A stretch of DNA of 64,000 bases from Bacillota bacterium (GCA_023391105.1 JAEWBO010000043.1:10957-74956); one strand, 5' to 3'; positions 32,129 to 41,627 are shown, numbered from the stretch's first letter. Numbers and translations: made by a program. The notes: generated from the sequence alone by a model not told the origin.

Positions 32129-32767
32129 ATGAATGAACGACTGGAATCGCTGCCGGAAGAAAAACGAAAGAATATATTAAACGCCTGCTTAACGGAGTTT
32201 GCGGAGCATGGATATTTAAACGCATCCACCAACCGCATCGTCAAGGCAGCGGGCATATCGAAGGGACTGCTTTTTCATTACTTTGAGAACAAGAAAAAGC
32301 TGTTCCTTTATGTGCTTGATTACACGATCAACCAGCTCATGCAAAAGATGAGCACGTACAGCGTGACGCTATCGGGCGACTTTTTTGAACAGATCGGGCA
32401 GTATGCGCTTATCAAAATGCGGATAGGCATTGAAGAACCCGAAATGTATCACATCCTGTACGACGTCTATGTCAATCTGCCTAAGGAAATTAAGGACGAG
32501 CTTATGCAACGGTATGGGCAGATACTGTCCGATAGCCGCAAAGATTTTATCATGACAATGGATAAAACAAGACTTCGAGAAGGCATTACCGCAGAAACGG
32601 CGGTCAACCTCATCATCGATTTTCTCGACGGCTACTATCAGCGCAACATCGAGCTTTTTAAAACGAAAACGCCGGATGAACTGCTGGCGTATATAAATGA
32701 CATGCTGGACGATATCATGGGATATCTGAACATCATCAAACGGGGATTGTATAAAGACGAAGGATAA
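32129..32767 (+). CDS. TetR-family regulator of the ABC operon
   Basis: The 212-residue protein has a TetR helix-turn-helix (LNASTNRIVKAAGISKGLLF, then HYFENKKKLFLYVLDY) and a long helical ligand domain. It is the third gene of the operon, 4 bp after the permease, so repressor and exporter are made together. The two palindromes in front of the operon are the likely targets, giving substrate-induced export with autoregulation. It ends 12 bp from the convergent SDR gene. Confidence 0.9.
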   Translation: MNERLESLPEEKRKNILNACLTEFAEHGYLNASTNRIVKAAGISKGLLFHYFENKKKLFLYVLDYTINQLMQKMSTYSVTLSGDFFEQIGQYALIKMRIGIEEPEMYHILYDVYVNLPKEIKDELMQRYGQILSDSRKDFIMTMDKTRLREGITAETAVNLIIDFLDGYYQRNIELFKTKTPDELLAYINDMLDDIMGYLNIIKRGLYKDEG

Positions 32768-32778
32768 TACCCTCTCCC

Positions 32779-33510
32779 CTATATCACAAACCCGCCGTTG
32801 GGGCTAATAACCTGCCCCGTGACAAACCCCGCGCCCTCCGACGCCAAAAACCGTATCGTCTGCGCAACGTCCTCCGCCGTCCCAATGCGGCACAGCGGCG
32901 TCTCCTCCTTGAGCGCTTCGCGCGTTTCATTATCCAAATCTGCGATCATGTCCGTTTCGATCACGCCGGGCGCCACCGCGTTCACGCGGATACCCGACGG
33001 CCCCAGCTCCTTGGCAAGCGCCTTGGTGAGTCCGATCACGGCAGCCTTGGCTGCGCTGTAGTGCACCTCGCACGACGCGCCCACCAGCCCCCATATCGAC
33101 GATACGTTGATTATGCAGCCTTTTTTGCGCGATATCATGCCGGGCAGCACGCTTTGGCAGCAATGGAACACACCCTTGACGTTCACATCGAACATCGCGT
33201 CCCAGTCGTCCGCGGCCAGCTCGGTAAACAGCTTGCTCTGCGCGATCCCCGCGTTGTTGACCAAAATATCAATATGCCCGAACACCTCATTCACGCGTTG
33301 CACCATCGTTCTGACCTGCGCCGCGTCCGATACATCCGCATGCACCGCCATGGCACGCCCGCCTTGCTGCGCGATATCCGCGCACAGGTTAAGCGCCGCC
33401 TGCTCGCTCTTGTTGTAATGCACAGCCACGTTGTATCCATCAGCGGCGAAGGAAAGGGCCGTCGCTCTGCCGATGCCCGTGGCCGCACCGGTTATCAATA
33501 CTGTATCCAT
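32779..33510 (-). CDS. Short-chain dehydrogenase/reductase (FabG-like)
   Basis: The 243-residue classical SDR has the NADP-binding TGAATGIGRATALSF, NNAG, catalytic Ser in IINVSSIWG and YxxxK as YSAAKAA. The C-terminal PLCRIGTAEDVAQTIRFLAS, then FVTGQVISPNGG, is the FabG/3-oxoacyl-ACP reductase pattern. It is not in a fatty acid cluster, so the natural substrate may differ. The gene is 1 bp downstream of the HD nucleotidase gene and likely in the same transcript. Confidence 0.9.
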   Translation of the reverse strand: MDTVLITGAATGIGRATALSFAADGYNVAVHYNKSEQAALNLCADIAQQGGRAMAVHADVSDAAQVRTMVQRVNEVFGHIDILVNNAGIAQSKLFTELAADDWDAMFDVNVKGVFHCCQSVLPGMISRKKGCIINVSSIWGLVGASCEVHYSAAKAAVIGLTKALAKELGPSGIRVNAVAPGVIETDMIADLDNETREALKEETPLCRIGTAEDVAQTIRFLASEGAGFVTGQVISPNGGFVI

Positions 33511-33511
33511 A

Positions 33512-34090
33512 TCAGTTCAGCTCGTCGAGCGTGAGCTCAAAGCTCGGCACGAACGTCTCCATAAAGTAATTAACCTCAGGCCTGTCCATCTCTTTTATCG
33601 TTTTTTCTATCGCGTTCTTGGCTTTCTCGAATTCGCTGTTGCCTGCGGACAGCTCCTCCACGCATTTCAGATACGCACAGATTTTATCCGCCGCTTTCAC
33701 GATCGCGTATAGCTCACCCTCGGCATCGCGGTCAAGTATCAGCGATTCATAATCGCCTTTAAGCGCTTTGGGCAGCATGTCCACAAGCTTTTCCTCAGCC
33801 ACGCGCTCAATCTGCTTGTACGCCGTCTTGATCTCGGGGTTGAAGTATTTAATGGGCGTTGCGAGATCACCCGTGATGACCTCCCCCGCTTCATGGTAAA
33901 CGGCCAGCGCCAGCACACGCTCCGCATTCACGTTGCCGCCGAACATGCGGTTTTTGATGAGCGCCAGCGCGTGCGCAATCATCGCGGTCTGCAGCGAATG
34001 CTCCTGTATGTTCTCCTCACGCGTGTTGCGCATCAGACCCCAGCGCTTGATGTGCTTCATCCGCGCCATATAGCTGAAAAAATGATACAT
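33512..34090 (-). CDS. YfbR-like 5'-deoxynucleotidase (HD domain)
   Basis: The 192-residue HD-domain metal phosphohydrolase has its HD motif spread as NIQEHSLQTA, VYHEAGEVITGD and the later Asp in KAADKICAYLKC, matching YfbR. YfbR removes phosphate from deoxyribonucleoside 5'-monophosphates and helps control dNMP pools. The ATG at 34090 was chosen over a TTG 12 bp upstream because TTGGAGAG then serves as the ribosome site. Confidence 0.88.
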   Translation of the reverse strand: MYHFFSYMARMKHIKRWGLMRNTREENIQEHSLQTAMIAHALALIKNRMFGGNVNAERVLALAVYHEAGEVITGDLATPIKYFNPEIKTAYKQIERVAEEKLVDMLPKALKGDYESLILDRDAEGELYAIVKAADKICAYLKCVEELSAGNSEFEKAKNAIEKTIKEMDRPEVNYFMETFVPSFELTLDELN

Positions 34091-34283
34091 TGATCTCTCC
34101 AATGTTCAATTATAATTTAATATTAAGAATTAATATTTGATGTAAGCATTTATAAACATCTATCTTTATTTTTCACTCTTAATTCTTAATTCTTAATTAT
34201 TTTATCGCATGGCAGGACTATTGACAACTTTAGCTTCAAAACGGCATTTATTAGCGTTGGAAAAAAACCCAAAATATTTTTTC

Positions 34284-34317
34284 TACAGTACCTTGCATTA
34301 TACAGTACCATGTGGTA
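34284..34317 (+). promoter_or_regulatory. Repeats in padR promoter region
   Basis: TACAGTACC occurs twice (34284-34292 and 34301-34309), and the second runs into the palindrome TACCA-TG-TGGTA (34306-34317), followed by TATAGT. These are candidate PadR operator elements. Confidence 0.5.
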
Positions 34318-34348
34318 TAGTGTATTCAACGGAAAGGGAGGTGCATGG

Positions 34349-34666
34349 TTGAACACCCAATTAAAGAAAGGCGTTCTGGAACTTTGTGTGCTGCAGCTGC
34401 TTCAGGAGAAAGATCGCTACGGTTACGAGCTGGTGGCAAAAATATCGACGAGCGTAGAAATTTCTGAAGGAACGATATACCCGCTGCTAAGACGGCTCAA
34501 AAATGATGGTTTTGTGAGCACATATCTTGAGGAATCGAGTGAAGGTCCGCCAAGGAAGTATTACAGGCTGACAGAAAAAGGTGAGGAAACGCGCGCGGCG
34601 CTGATTGCAGACTGGCACGCGTTTACCGGCGGTGTGAACCGCATATTAGGAGGGCAGAGTGAATAA
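34349..34666 (+). CDS. PadR-family transcriptional regulator
   Basis: The 105-residue winged-helix PadR protein has [20 protein letters not shown], then GYELVAKIS, and [20 protein letters not shown], then the wing [15 protein letters not shown]. The start is TTG at 34349, 7 bp after AAGGGAGG. PadR genes followed by DUF1700 and DUF4097 genes form a recurrent Firmicute operon linked to envelope stress. It overlaps the DUF1700 gene by 8 bp, and promoter repeats suggest autoregulation. Confidence 0.92.
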   Translation: MNTQLKKGVLELCVLQLLQEKDRYGYELVAKISTSVEISEGTIYPLLRRLKNDGFVSTYLEESSEGPPRKYYRLTEKGEETRAALIADWHAFTGGVNRILGGQSE

Positions 34667-35228
34667 GGAGCAATTTTTAAAGCAGCTCGGTACGCACTTG
34701 AAAAAGCTGACGACGACCGAGCGAGACGATATTTTAAGCGATATCGAAGAGTTTTTCATCTATGCCGCAAGGGACGGTGAAGCGGAAGCGGATATCGCCC
34801 AACGTCTGGGCGATCCCAAAAAGCTGGCAAAGGAGTATCTGGCGCAAAGTCATATCGCGAGCGCCAACGAGAAAAGGTCACCCAAGACTATGATCCTCGC
34901 GTTCATATCTGCAGCGGGGCTGGGAACTGTTAACGCATTATATGCCATCTTCGTGGTAGGCGTCGGTTATGTGGTGATCAGTACGTTTTATATCACGGCT
35001 GTAGCCATTGGTCTTGGCGGCATTGCGGCAATGTTTTATGTGCCGATTGCGCTGGCCGGTACGGGCGCTATAGCGTGGCTGGCGATCTTCACCGGCATTG
35101 CGCTGATCAGTATCAGCATCTTATTCTTTATCGGCATCATGTATCTATCAAAAGTGTTTCATAGGGGCAATATGGCCTTTCTCAACCGGATATCGGATAA
35201 AATTAAAGAAGCAGGAGCAAGAAAATGA
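34659..35228 (+). CDS. DUF1700-family membrane protein (HAAS domain)
   Basis: The 189-residue protein starts at GTG. The N-terminal 60 residues are the helical HAAS-type domain ([20 protein letters not shown], then [20 protein letters not shown]). Three to four membrane helices follow ([40 protein letters not shown]). DUF1700 proteins are found with PadR and DUF4097 partners and probably act as membrane regulators. Function unproven. Confidence 0.85.
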   Translation: MNKEQFLKQLGTHLKKLTTTERDDILSDIEEFFIYAARDGEAEADIAQRLGDPKKLAKEYLAQSHIASANEKRSPKTMILAFISAAGLGTVNALYAIFVVGVGYVVISTFYITAVAIGLGGIAAMFYVPIALAGTGAIAWLAIFTGIALISISILFFIGIMYLSKVFHRGNMAFLNRISDKIKEAGARK

Positions 35229-36217
35229 GTGCAACCAAAAAGATAGTGTTAATAGCGAGCTGCGTGCTGCTGGTCTGCATCATATGTGCAGGCATCATCA
35301 TGGCCACAAGCTTTGGCAGCGGCGGCTTTGGCATGCTGTTTGGCAGCATAAAGAGCAAATCGATCCACGTCGATGAAAGCGCGGATCTTGATTTAAGCGG
35401 TATCGACAGCATTAATGTACAGTGTGTGTCCGGCAAGATCATCATCGGAGAAGGCAGGCCGCATGCCTCGCTGACCGGCAGCATTCTGTCCAGCCAGCCC
35501 AAGGACAATTATCTGGTCGTCGAGAAAAACGGCAGCACGCTGACAGTCAGGTTTGATTCAGACATGATTTTTCCGCAAACCATCAGCACCAACGTCACTT
35601 TGGACGTGTCGCTGCCCAAGGATGTGTTGGCAAACCTCAATGTGTCGGGCGCATCCGCAGACACTGAGATCAGAGAGCTTATGCTTAAAGACATGCGCGT
35701 GGATACCGCAAGCGGCATCACGACCATTTCAGACTGCACGGGCGGCACGCTGCATATCGGTGCGGCTTCCGGCAAAATCGATCTGAGCGATGCGCAGTTC
35801 GATCACATTGACGCAAGCTGCACATCGGGCACTGTCAACATCGAGAACATCACAGGCTCGGTCACTGCGGGCAGCACATCAGGCGTGGTGCGCGTCACCA
35901 ATGTGACAGGCGATGTATCTATCAATAACACCTCGGGAGGCGCGTATGTCTCGCAGGAACAAAAAGACATCGGCGCCATTCATGTCGCTCTCACCAGCGG
36001 CACCGTGGAGGTGAAGCTGAATCCCGAAACCGCTTTCGACATAGACGCCGAAACCACCTCAGGCGGCTTCAGCACCGACTTTGACGTGACCGTCAGCGGC
36101 AGCATGTCCAAAAAGGTCGTCGGCGAGGATCTGTCCGGCAAAGTGAACGGCGGCGGCCCTCAGGTGAGTCTTAGCACCGTTTCGGGCAGTATCCGTGTCA
36201 ACAAGCTTAGTGAATAA
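35225..36217 (+). CDS. DUF4097-family beta-helix surface protein
   Basis: The 330-residue protein has an N-terminal membrane anchor (IVLIASCVLLVCIICAGIIM). A beta-solenoid follows, with many short repeats rich in Ser, Gly, Thr, Ile and Val (DTASGITTISDCTGGTLHIG, then AASGKIDLS, CTSGTVNIENITGSVTAGST). It would lie outside the membrane. It overlaps the DUF1700 gene by 4 bp and is last in the padR operon, ended by a terminator. Confidence 0.88.
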   Translation: MSATKKIVLIASCVLLVCIICAGIIMATSFGSGGFGMLFGSIKSKSIHVDESADLDLSGIDSINVQCVSGKIIIGEGRPHASLTGSILSSQPKDNYLVVEKNGSTLTVRFDSDMIFPQTISTNVTLDVSLPKDVLANLNVSGASADTEIRELMLKDMRVDTASGITTISDCTGGTLHIGAASGKIDLSDAQFDHIDASCTSGTVNIENITGSVTAGSTSGVVRVTNVTGDVSINNTSGGAYVSQEQKDIGAIHVALTSGTVEVKLNPETAFDIDAETTSGGFSTDFDVTVSGSMSKKVVGEDLSGKVNGGGPQVSLSTVSGSIRVNKLSE

Positions 36218-36254
36218 TAGTTTCCGGCAAAAAAACCGTTAAATCGCCGGATAT

Positions 36255-36292
36255 AAAAAGAGCTATGCAGCATCAGCCGCGTGGCTCTTTTT
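36255..36292 (+). terminator. Intrinsic terminator of padR operon
   Basis: AAAAGAGC (36256-36263) pairs with GCTCTTTT (36284-36291), followed by T. Located 38 bp after the DUF4097 stop. Confidence 0.7.
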
Positions 36293-36299
36293 GGTATAA

Positions 36300-36660
36300 T
36301 CATAGGGCGGCATTCCCCATTCGGGGCACACGTGGAACACTGTCCCCTACGAACCGTGTCACATTTTTTGCGATCACGTTGAGGAGCGTTTCCACCCAAC
36401 CTGTGATTAAGATTGTTGATTTGAATTTGAAAATGGCTTTGTTATAGATTCTAATCCACTTCGTAGTTAATCGCTTCGCAATCAGAATGACGTTGCAGAG
36501 TCTATTTTTAACGTGTACCCGTTTTCGTAATCGTTGCACGGAAACGATACGCTCAATGCAGAACGACACAGAGGTCGTTCCCTGCAGGGGTGTGACGAAT
36601 CGTGCAGAACGGTCGAGACCGTTCCCTACAGGGTACGCACGGGAGACCAGCAGGGCAACG
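36300..36660. repeat. Cluster of intergenic palindromic repeats
   Basis: This gene-free stretch holds CCCCATTCGGGG (near 36316), a GTCATTC-element end in reverse orientation (36443-36493, including CCACTTCGTAGTTAATCGC and CAGAATGACG) and GAACGAC-N5-GTCGTTC with CCCTGCAGGG (near 36562-36591). It also has GAACGGTC-GA-GACCGTTC with CCCTACAGGG (near 36607-36633). These are REP-like units; the first resembles 4321-4360. Confidence 0.6.
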
Positions 36661-36673
36661 CGGAGAACAACCC

Positions 36674-37819
36674 CTACGAATCGTGAATGAGCCCTTCTGG
36701 TTTTTGCAGCAGCTCGATGATTCTCGCCGTAAACAACGCCGCCTGCGCACCGTCTATGCTGCGATGATCGTACGTAAGAGACAGCCCCATCTTAAGCCGT
36801 TTTTCGATCTTTCCCTCGTCGTCCATCTCCAGCCGCTGCTCGATGGCGCAGACGCCGAGTATCGCGCTCTCGGGCGGGTTGATCATCGGCGTGAACACAG
36901 TCACGCCATACGCGCCAAGGTTGCTCACCGTGAACGTGCCGCCGGTGTACTCGTCCGGCAGAAGCTTGCCCGCTCTTGCTTTTTCAGCAAGCGCCTTTGC
37001 GTTGTTGGATATTTCAATAATCGAGAGCGTGTCCGCATCTTTCAGCACGGGTACGATCAGCCCGTCCTCGCGCGTCACCGCGATGCCGATATGCACATGA
37101 TCCTTGATCACGATGCCCTCGGGCGAAAACGATGCGTTGATATGCGGCTGCTCCTTGAGCACTGTGGCCACCGCCTTCACCACAAAGTCGTTCACGGTCA
37201 GATGCGTCCCGTCCTTTGCATTCAGCTTGCTGCGCAGCGCCATCATTGCCGTCACATCCGCCATGCTGTGCTGCGTCACAGCAGGGATATCGGTATGGCT
37301 TTGCTGCATCCGCCGCGCAATCGTGCGCCGCATCGCCGAAAGCGGCATCAGCTTGTTGCCGCCATGTGCTGCCACATCCGCAGCCTTGATCTGCCCGAAG
37401 CTGCCGGATGGCTGCACGCTGCTAAGCGGCACGCCCTTTTGCCGCGCCATTGCACGCGCCGCAGGCGTCGCCAGTACACCTGTGTCCGTGCGCAAAACGG
37501 CTCTGGGTCTGTTCCGTTCATACGATGACGTCTGCTTTTCGGAAACGACACGTACGGGTTCATCCTTGGGCAGCGGTTCGCCAAGCTTGCCGATATAGCC
37601 GATCGTCTGCGTCACGGGCACCACTGTGCCCGCGCGTGCACAAATTTTAAGCAGGATACCGCTCTCCCCCGCTTCAATCTCCATCGTCGACTTGTCCGTC
37701 TCTATCTCAAGCAGCGGTGCACCAGCCTCGATCTGCTCGCCTTCCTTCTTAAACCACCGCATCACGCGGCCTGTTTCCATCATCATGCCCGCCTTGGGCA
37801 TAATCACGCTGTATGCCAT
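36674..37819 (-). CDS. acoC: 2-oxoacid dehydrogenase E2 (dihydrolipoamide acyltransferase)
   Basis: The 381-residue protein has a lipoyl domain at residues 1-80 (lipoyl Lys in IETDKSTMEIEA) and a peripheral E1/E3-binding domain at about 110-150 (LATPAARAMARQKGVPLSSV). The catalytic domain has the HxxxDG motif as TYDHRSIDGAQAA near the C-terminus. It transfers the acyl group to CoA. Encoded with E1alpha and E1beta upstream, it completes E1-E2 of a pyruvate- or acetoin-type complex. The name acoC is by similarity; pdhC is possible. No E3 gene follows. Confidence 0.88.
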   Translation of the reverse strand: MAYSVIMPKAGMMMETGRVMRWFKKEGEQIEAGAPLLEIETDKSTMEIEAGESGILLKICARAGTVVPVTQTIGYIGKLGEPLPKDEPVRVVSEKQTSSYERNRPRAVLRTDTGVLATPAARAMARQKGVPLSSVQPSGSFGQIKAADVAAHGGNKLMPLSAMRRTIARRMQQSHTDIPAVTQHSMADVTAMMALRSKLNAKDGTHLTVNDFVVKAVATVLKEQPHINASFSPEGIVIKDHVHIGIAVTREDGLIVPVLKDADTLSIIEISNNAKALAEKARAGKLLPDEYTGGTFTVSNLGAYGVTVFTPMINPPESAILGVCAIEQRLEMDDEGKIEKRLKMGLSLTYDHRSIDGAQAALFTARIIELLQKPEGLIHDS

Positions 37820-37831
37820 CTGCGCCCCCCT

Positions 37832-38815
37832 CTAGCCGCGCACCAGCGACAACGCGTTTTCAATAATCACGTCTTTGCCGGGCACCACGTTTTTCTCCAG
37901 CTCGGGGCAGTATGGAATAGGTACATCGAGGCCGCAGCAGCGCCGAATCAGCGCATCCAGCTTAAAGAACGCCTCGCTGTCCGCAATGACCGCGGCCAGT
38001 TCACCGCCGAAGCCGCCGGTCTGGCATGCCTCATGCACGATGAGAACGCGTCCTGTTTTGCTGGCAGAGGCGATGATCGTCTCCTTATCGAGCGGCACAA
38101 GCGTACGCGGGTCAACCACCTCGGCGCTGATACCCTCGTTTTTCTTGAGCTGCGCCGCCGCGTCAAGACACACCGGCAGCATCCGTCCATAGGAGATGAT
38201 CGTGAGGTCAGTGCCTTCACGCTTAATATCCGCTTTGCCGAGCGGCACTGTGTAATCCCCCTCGGGCACTACGCCCTTGGTGCGGTAAAGCACCTTGGGT
38301 TCAAAGAACAGCACGGGGTTATCATCGCGTATCGCAGAGATCAGCAGCCCCTTGGCGTCCGCCGGTGTGGACGGCATTACCACCTTAAGCCCCGGCGCGT
38401 TACAAAACCACGCTTCCGGGCTTTGGCTGTGCTGCGCCGCCGCGCCCGTGCCCGAGCCGGATGCCGAGCGTACCACCATGGGGACGGACGCTTTACCGCC
38501 GAACATGTATCGCATCTTGGCAGCCTGATTCACAAGCTGATCCATCGCAATGGTCAAAAAGTCGCTGAACATAATCTCCGCAATGGGCCTCATGCCCATT
38601 GCCGCTGCGCCTGCCGCCGCACCCACTATCACGGCTTCGGAAATGGGCGTATCCTTGACCCTCGCCTCACCGAACTCCTCAAACATGCCCGCCGACACGC
38701 CGAAAGCGCCTCCGTACAGCCCGACATCCTCACCCATCAAAAATATGTTTTCATTACGGCGCATCTCCAGCGTCATCGCTTCACGGATGGCCTGCGCGTA
38801 TGTCAATTCCCTCAT
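37832..38815 (-). CDS. acoB: 2-oxoacid dehydrogenase E1 beta subunit
   Basis: The 327-residue transketolase-type subunit begins [20 protein letters not shown] with [12 protein letters not shown]; the pyrimidine-binding domain and the C-terminal domain ([20 protein letters not shown]) are both complete. It pairs with the E1alpha 12 bp upstream to decarboxylate a 2-oxoacid or acetoin with thiamine diphosphate. Acetoin versus pyruvate use cannot be told from sequence here. Confidence 0.9.
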   Translation of the reverse strand: MRELTYAQAIREAMTLEMRRNENIFLMGEDVGLYGGAFGVSAGMFEEFGEARVKDTPISEAVIVGAAAGAAAMGMRPIAEIMFSDFLTIAMDQLVNQAAKMRYMFGGKASVPMVVRSASGSGTGAAAQHSQSPEAWFCNAPGLKVVMPSTPADAKGLLISAIRDDNPVLFFEPKVLYRTKGVVPEGDYTVPLGKADIKREGTDLTIISYGRMLPVCLDAAAQLKKNEGISAEVVDPRTLVPLDKETIIASASKTGRVLIVHEACQTGGFGGELAAVIADSEAFFKLDALIRRCCGLDVPIPYCPELEKNVVPGKDVIIENALSLVRG

Positions 38816-38827
38816 TCGTTTCTCCTT

Positions 38828-39784
38828 TTATGCGTACACGTCGTCGCAGACGGTGTCTGCGGCCGGGTACGGACAGCTTTGCGCGAATACGAGCGCGTCC
38901 TCTATCGTCTGATTGGCGCGCCGCGCCATGTGCTCCAGCTTATCCTCTGTGAACAGGCCGCTTTGAAGCATCGCCGCCCTCATGCGCGCGATAGGGTCTT
39001 TGGTCTTCCACTGCGCAATCTCGTCCTTGGAGCGATACACGTTCGCGTCGCTCTTGGAATGCCCGAGCAGGCGGTATGTATCGCACACGAGCAGCATGGG
39101 GCCGTTTTTCTTCACATAATCCCGCGCCTCGCTGGCTTGGGTATACACCGCCACAGCGTCATTGCCGTCTATCGTTTTACCCTTGATGCCATAGCTTTGT
39201 GCCCGCAGTGAAATATCACTGATATTCATGGAGCGGGTACGGCTCATCGACATGCCGTATTTGTTATCCTCGCAAACGAACAGCACAGGCAGCTTCCATA
39301 TCGACGCGAGATTCAACGACTCATGGAACGAGCCTTGGTTGGAAGCACCATCGCCGAAGAAGCAGACAACAATGCGGTCTATGTTTTGCATCTGCGTGGC
39401 CAGCGCCGCGCCCACCGCAAGCGGAATGCCGCCGCCCACAATACCGTTGGCGCCCAAATTGCCGCCTTCCAGATCGGCAATATGCATCGAGCCGCCCTTG
39501 CCCTTGCAGTAACCCGCCTCCTTGCCTAAGAACTCCGCCATCATGCGCGGCAGGTCGATGCCTTTTGATATGCAGTGCCCGTGTCCGCGGTGTGTGCTTG
39601 CAATCACATCATCGCTGCTAAGCGCGGCGCTTACACCCGCCGCCACCGCTTCTTCACCCACATAGAGATGCGTGGTGCCGTGCACTGTGCCCATAGAAAA
39701 AAGATACGCCACCTTTTCTTCGAAGTGCCGTGTTAGCAGCATTCTTTCATATATCTGTTCAAGCTTGTCTCTGCTTATATTCAT
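38828..39784 (-). CDS. acoA: 2-oxoacid dehydrogenase E1 alpha subunit
   Basis: The 318-residue subunit has the thiamine diphosphate motif GDGASNQGSFHESLNLAS (GDG to N). HRGHGHCISKG and GKGGSMHI are typical of acetoin and pyruvate E1alpha. The ATG at 39784 follows GGAAGGA at correct spacing; an upstream ATG has no site. First of three genes alpha-beta-E2. The short length fits AcoA/PdhA of Firmicutes. Confidence 0.9.
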   Translation of the reverse strand: MNISRDKLEQIYERMLLTRHFEEKVAYLFSMGTVHGTTHLYVGEEAVAAGVSAALSSDDVIASTHRGHGHCISKGIDLPRMMAEFLGKEAGYCKGKGGSMHIADLEGGNLGANGIVGGGIPLAVGAALATQMQNIDRIVVCFFGDGASNQGSFHESLNLASIWKLPVLFVCEDNKYGMSMSRTRSMNISDISLRAQSYGIKGKTIDGNDAVAVYTQASEARDYVKKNGPMLLVCDTYRLLGHSKSDANVYRSKDEIAQWKTKDPIARMRAAMLQSGLFTEDKLEHMARRANQTIEDALVFAQSCPYPAADTVCDDVYA

Positions 39785-40002
39785 GAAACGTCCTTCCATT
39801 GTCAAATTGATCTCCATACATATTATCGCTATTTATTTTCTGTTTTTCAATAACATTTTATCATATAGCTTTACCATTGTCTGTGAACTTTCTTATTTTG
39901 AGTCCTTTAGCCAAAGCGTTGACGTTTGGGCGCTTAAGTGCTAAAATTTTAATATTTGCATGACATAAATGCAAGAAGGTCAAATACGCTAAGGAGACTT
40001 CC

Positions 40003-41238
40003 ATGAACAGAAGAAAAATCGTTGCGCTGCTGCTCTGCGCTTCACTTGTCTTTTCCGGCGGCTGCAGCCTGATCGACATCGACCAGGAAAAAGCCGATGC
40101 CATTGATAACGCAAAGGTACTCGCCAAGTATAACGATACCGACATCACAAAGGGCCAGGTTGTACAGTATATGACGCAAAGCCTATCCCAGCAAGGGATG
40201 ACGCTGGAATCCATAGAGTCGGATGAAACCTATTGGGAATCCTACAAAGAAAACACCATCAAACAGCTTGTCATTAACGAAATTGCTCTGGAAAAGGCAG
40301 CAGAGCTTGGGCTCGATAAGCTGACCGAAGACGAAGTCTCTAAGGTCGATGAACAATATAACAGCACCATGGATTCGATGAAATCCTATGCCGAGTATGT
40401 GGCTCAGTCGGCCGTGGATTCAGATGATACACTCAATTACGATGAAGAGTATCAGAAAGCGATTGACGGCTATTATGCCGCAATCGGCTACACAGCCGAT
40501 ACGCTTCGCGCTCAGATGGAGAGAGAAGCTATCCTTAACAAAGTGTATGATTATACCGTCAAGGACATTACCGTCACAGATGAAGAAGTTAAGTCTAGCT
40601 ACGACAGCAATGTCAGCATCCAAGAGGGCAACATAGAAAATGATCCGACATTTTTCGAAATGCAAGCTTCTTTCGGCGGTCGCATACTCGTCTATCCTCA
40701 AGGGTACATGAACGTGCGCCACATTTTCCTAAAGTTTGACGACGAAACCAAGAGTGCCGCCGCCGCTGCTTACGGCGATGAGGACACTGCGAAATATGAC
40801 GAGCTGATCGGCAAAGGCAAAGCGGCCCTGCAGACAAAGATTGACGACATACAGTCCCGCATCGCCGCTGGTGAAGATTTTACCGCGCTGATGGACGAGT
40901 ATAACGAAGATACAGCCTATTCCTACGAGCCCAGCAAGACCGAGGGCACCGTAACCGGGCCGTATAAAGAATCGGACATCCCGGGTTATCTTGATGCAGT
41001 GGCGACGCTTACCACAGCAGGTCAGGTTAGCGAGCCTGTTGTCAATTATAACGGCGTTTACTTCATACAGTGCGTGAAGCTTCTGGGGGGCGTCGTGCCT
41101 TTCGAGGACGTGAAGGAGGACCTAACATCGGAGATGCTGGCTAGCAAACAGGACAACGAGTGGACAACCGTCACCAACGGGTGGGTCGATGCAGCCAAGG
41201 AAGCGGGCACGCTTAAAATGTATCCCGAAAGATATTAA
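40003..41238 (+). CDS. PrsA/SurA-like peptidyl-prolyl isomerase lipoprotein
   Basis: The 411-residue exported foldase has a signal peptide with lipobox FSGGC (Cys22). A SurA-like N-terminal helical region covers residues 35-220. A parvulin (PpiC) domain from about residue 228 (NVRHIFLKFDD, then GEDFTALMDEYNEDT, SEPVVNYNGVYFIQCVKL) is interrupted by a charged helical insert. It would help fold secreted proteins outside the membrane. AAGGAG precedes the ATG; a terminator follows. Confidence 0.88.
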   Translation: MNRRKIVALLLCASLVFSGGCSLIDIDQEKADAIDNAKVLAKYNDTDITKGQVVQYMTQSLSQQGMTLESIESDETYWESYKENTIKQLVINEIALEKAAELGLDKLTEDEVSKVDEQYNSTMDSMKSYAEYVAQSAVDSDDTLNYDEEYQKAIDGYYAAIGYTADTLRAQMEREAILNKVYDYTVKDITVTDEEVKSSYDSNVSIQEGNIENDPTFFEMQASFGGRILVYPQGYMNVRHIFLKFDDETKSAAAAAYGDEDTAKYDELIGKGKAALQTKIDDIQSRIAAGEDFTALMDEYNEDTAYSYEPSKTEGTVTGPYKESDIPGYLDAVATLTTAGQVSEPVVNYNGVYFIQCVKLLGGVVPFEDVKEDLTSEMLASKQDNEWTTVTNGWVDAAKEAGTLKMYPERY

Positions 41239-41251
41239 TCCAAAATGTATG

Positions 41252-41282
41252 AAAGCGCCTGCGCAATGTGGGCGCTTTTTTG
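41252..41282 (+). terminator. Intrinsic terminator of foldase gene
   Basis: AAAGCGCC (41252-41259) pairs with GGCGCTTT (41271-41278), followed by TTTT. Confidence 0.85.
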
Positions 41283-41354
41283 ATTGTCCCCCGGTATCGG
41301 GGTTCCTCAAAATGGCGACGAAAAACGGGCACATGTCCTGCATTTATGGCAGGC

Positions 41355-41383
41355 TTTACAAATAATATAAACTCGTGTATAAT
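41355..41383 (+). promoter_or_regulatory. Promoter of DEAD-box helicase
   Basis: TTTACA (41355-41360), 17 bp, TATAAT (41378-41383). Predicted start at about 41389, giving a leader of about 240 nt. Confidence 0.75.
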
Positions 41384-41388
41384 GACGA

Positions 41389-41596
41389 CTGTATTATAAG
41401 TATCGTTTGCGCATAGCCGCAAAGCATTCCCAGCGAATCGCGCTTTAAAACAAGTCGTATTTTTAATACAGCCAGTACGGGAATTGTGACCCGTACGACG
41501 TATCGGGGCTTTCCGGCTCCGGCTTAAAAGTATGGAACTTGTGGCGTCATAACAAATTCGAAAGACTTTGCTATATCGGCATGGTCTTTGTTTTTT
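41389..41596 (+). ncRNA. Structured 5' leader with terminator, upstream of DEAD-box helicase
   Basis: The transcript would begin with CTGTATTA (41389-41396), complementary to TAATACAG (41464-41471). Next is a perfect hairpin, GTACGGG-N8-CCCGTAC (41475-41496), then a GC-rich CCGGCTCCGG segment. The last element is AAAGAC (41561-41566) pairing with GTCTTT (41584-41589) and followed by TTTTTT, a terminator-like end 32 nt before the start codon. Such a leader could control helicase expression by attenuation, for example in the cold or by the helicase itself. Family not recognised. Confidence 0.5.
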
Positions 41597-41627
41597 ATGT
41601 AAAAACCGGAAAAGAAAAGAGGATAAA

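Noticed and set aside
36602..37528. 308-codon frame antisense to the E2 gene
   Set aside because: Begins in the repeat cluster and runs antisense through E2; no family resemblance.
38033..39211. 392-codon frame antisense to the E1 genes
   Set aside because: His/Arg-rich antisense shadow spanning two well-supported genes, no start signal.
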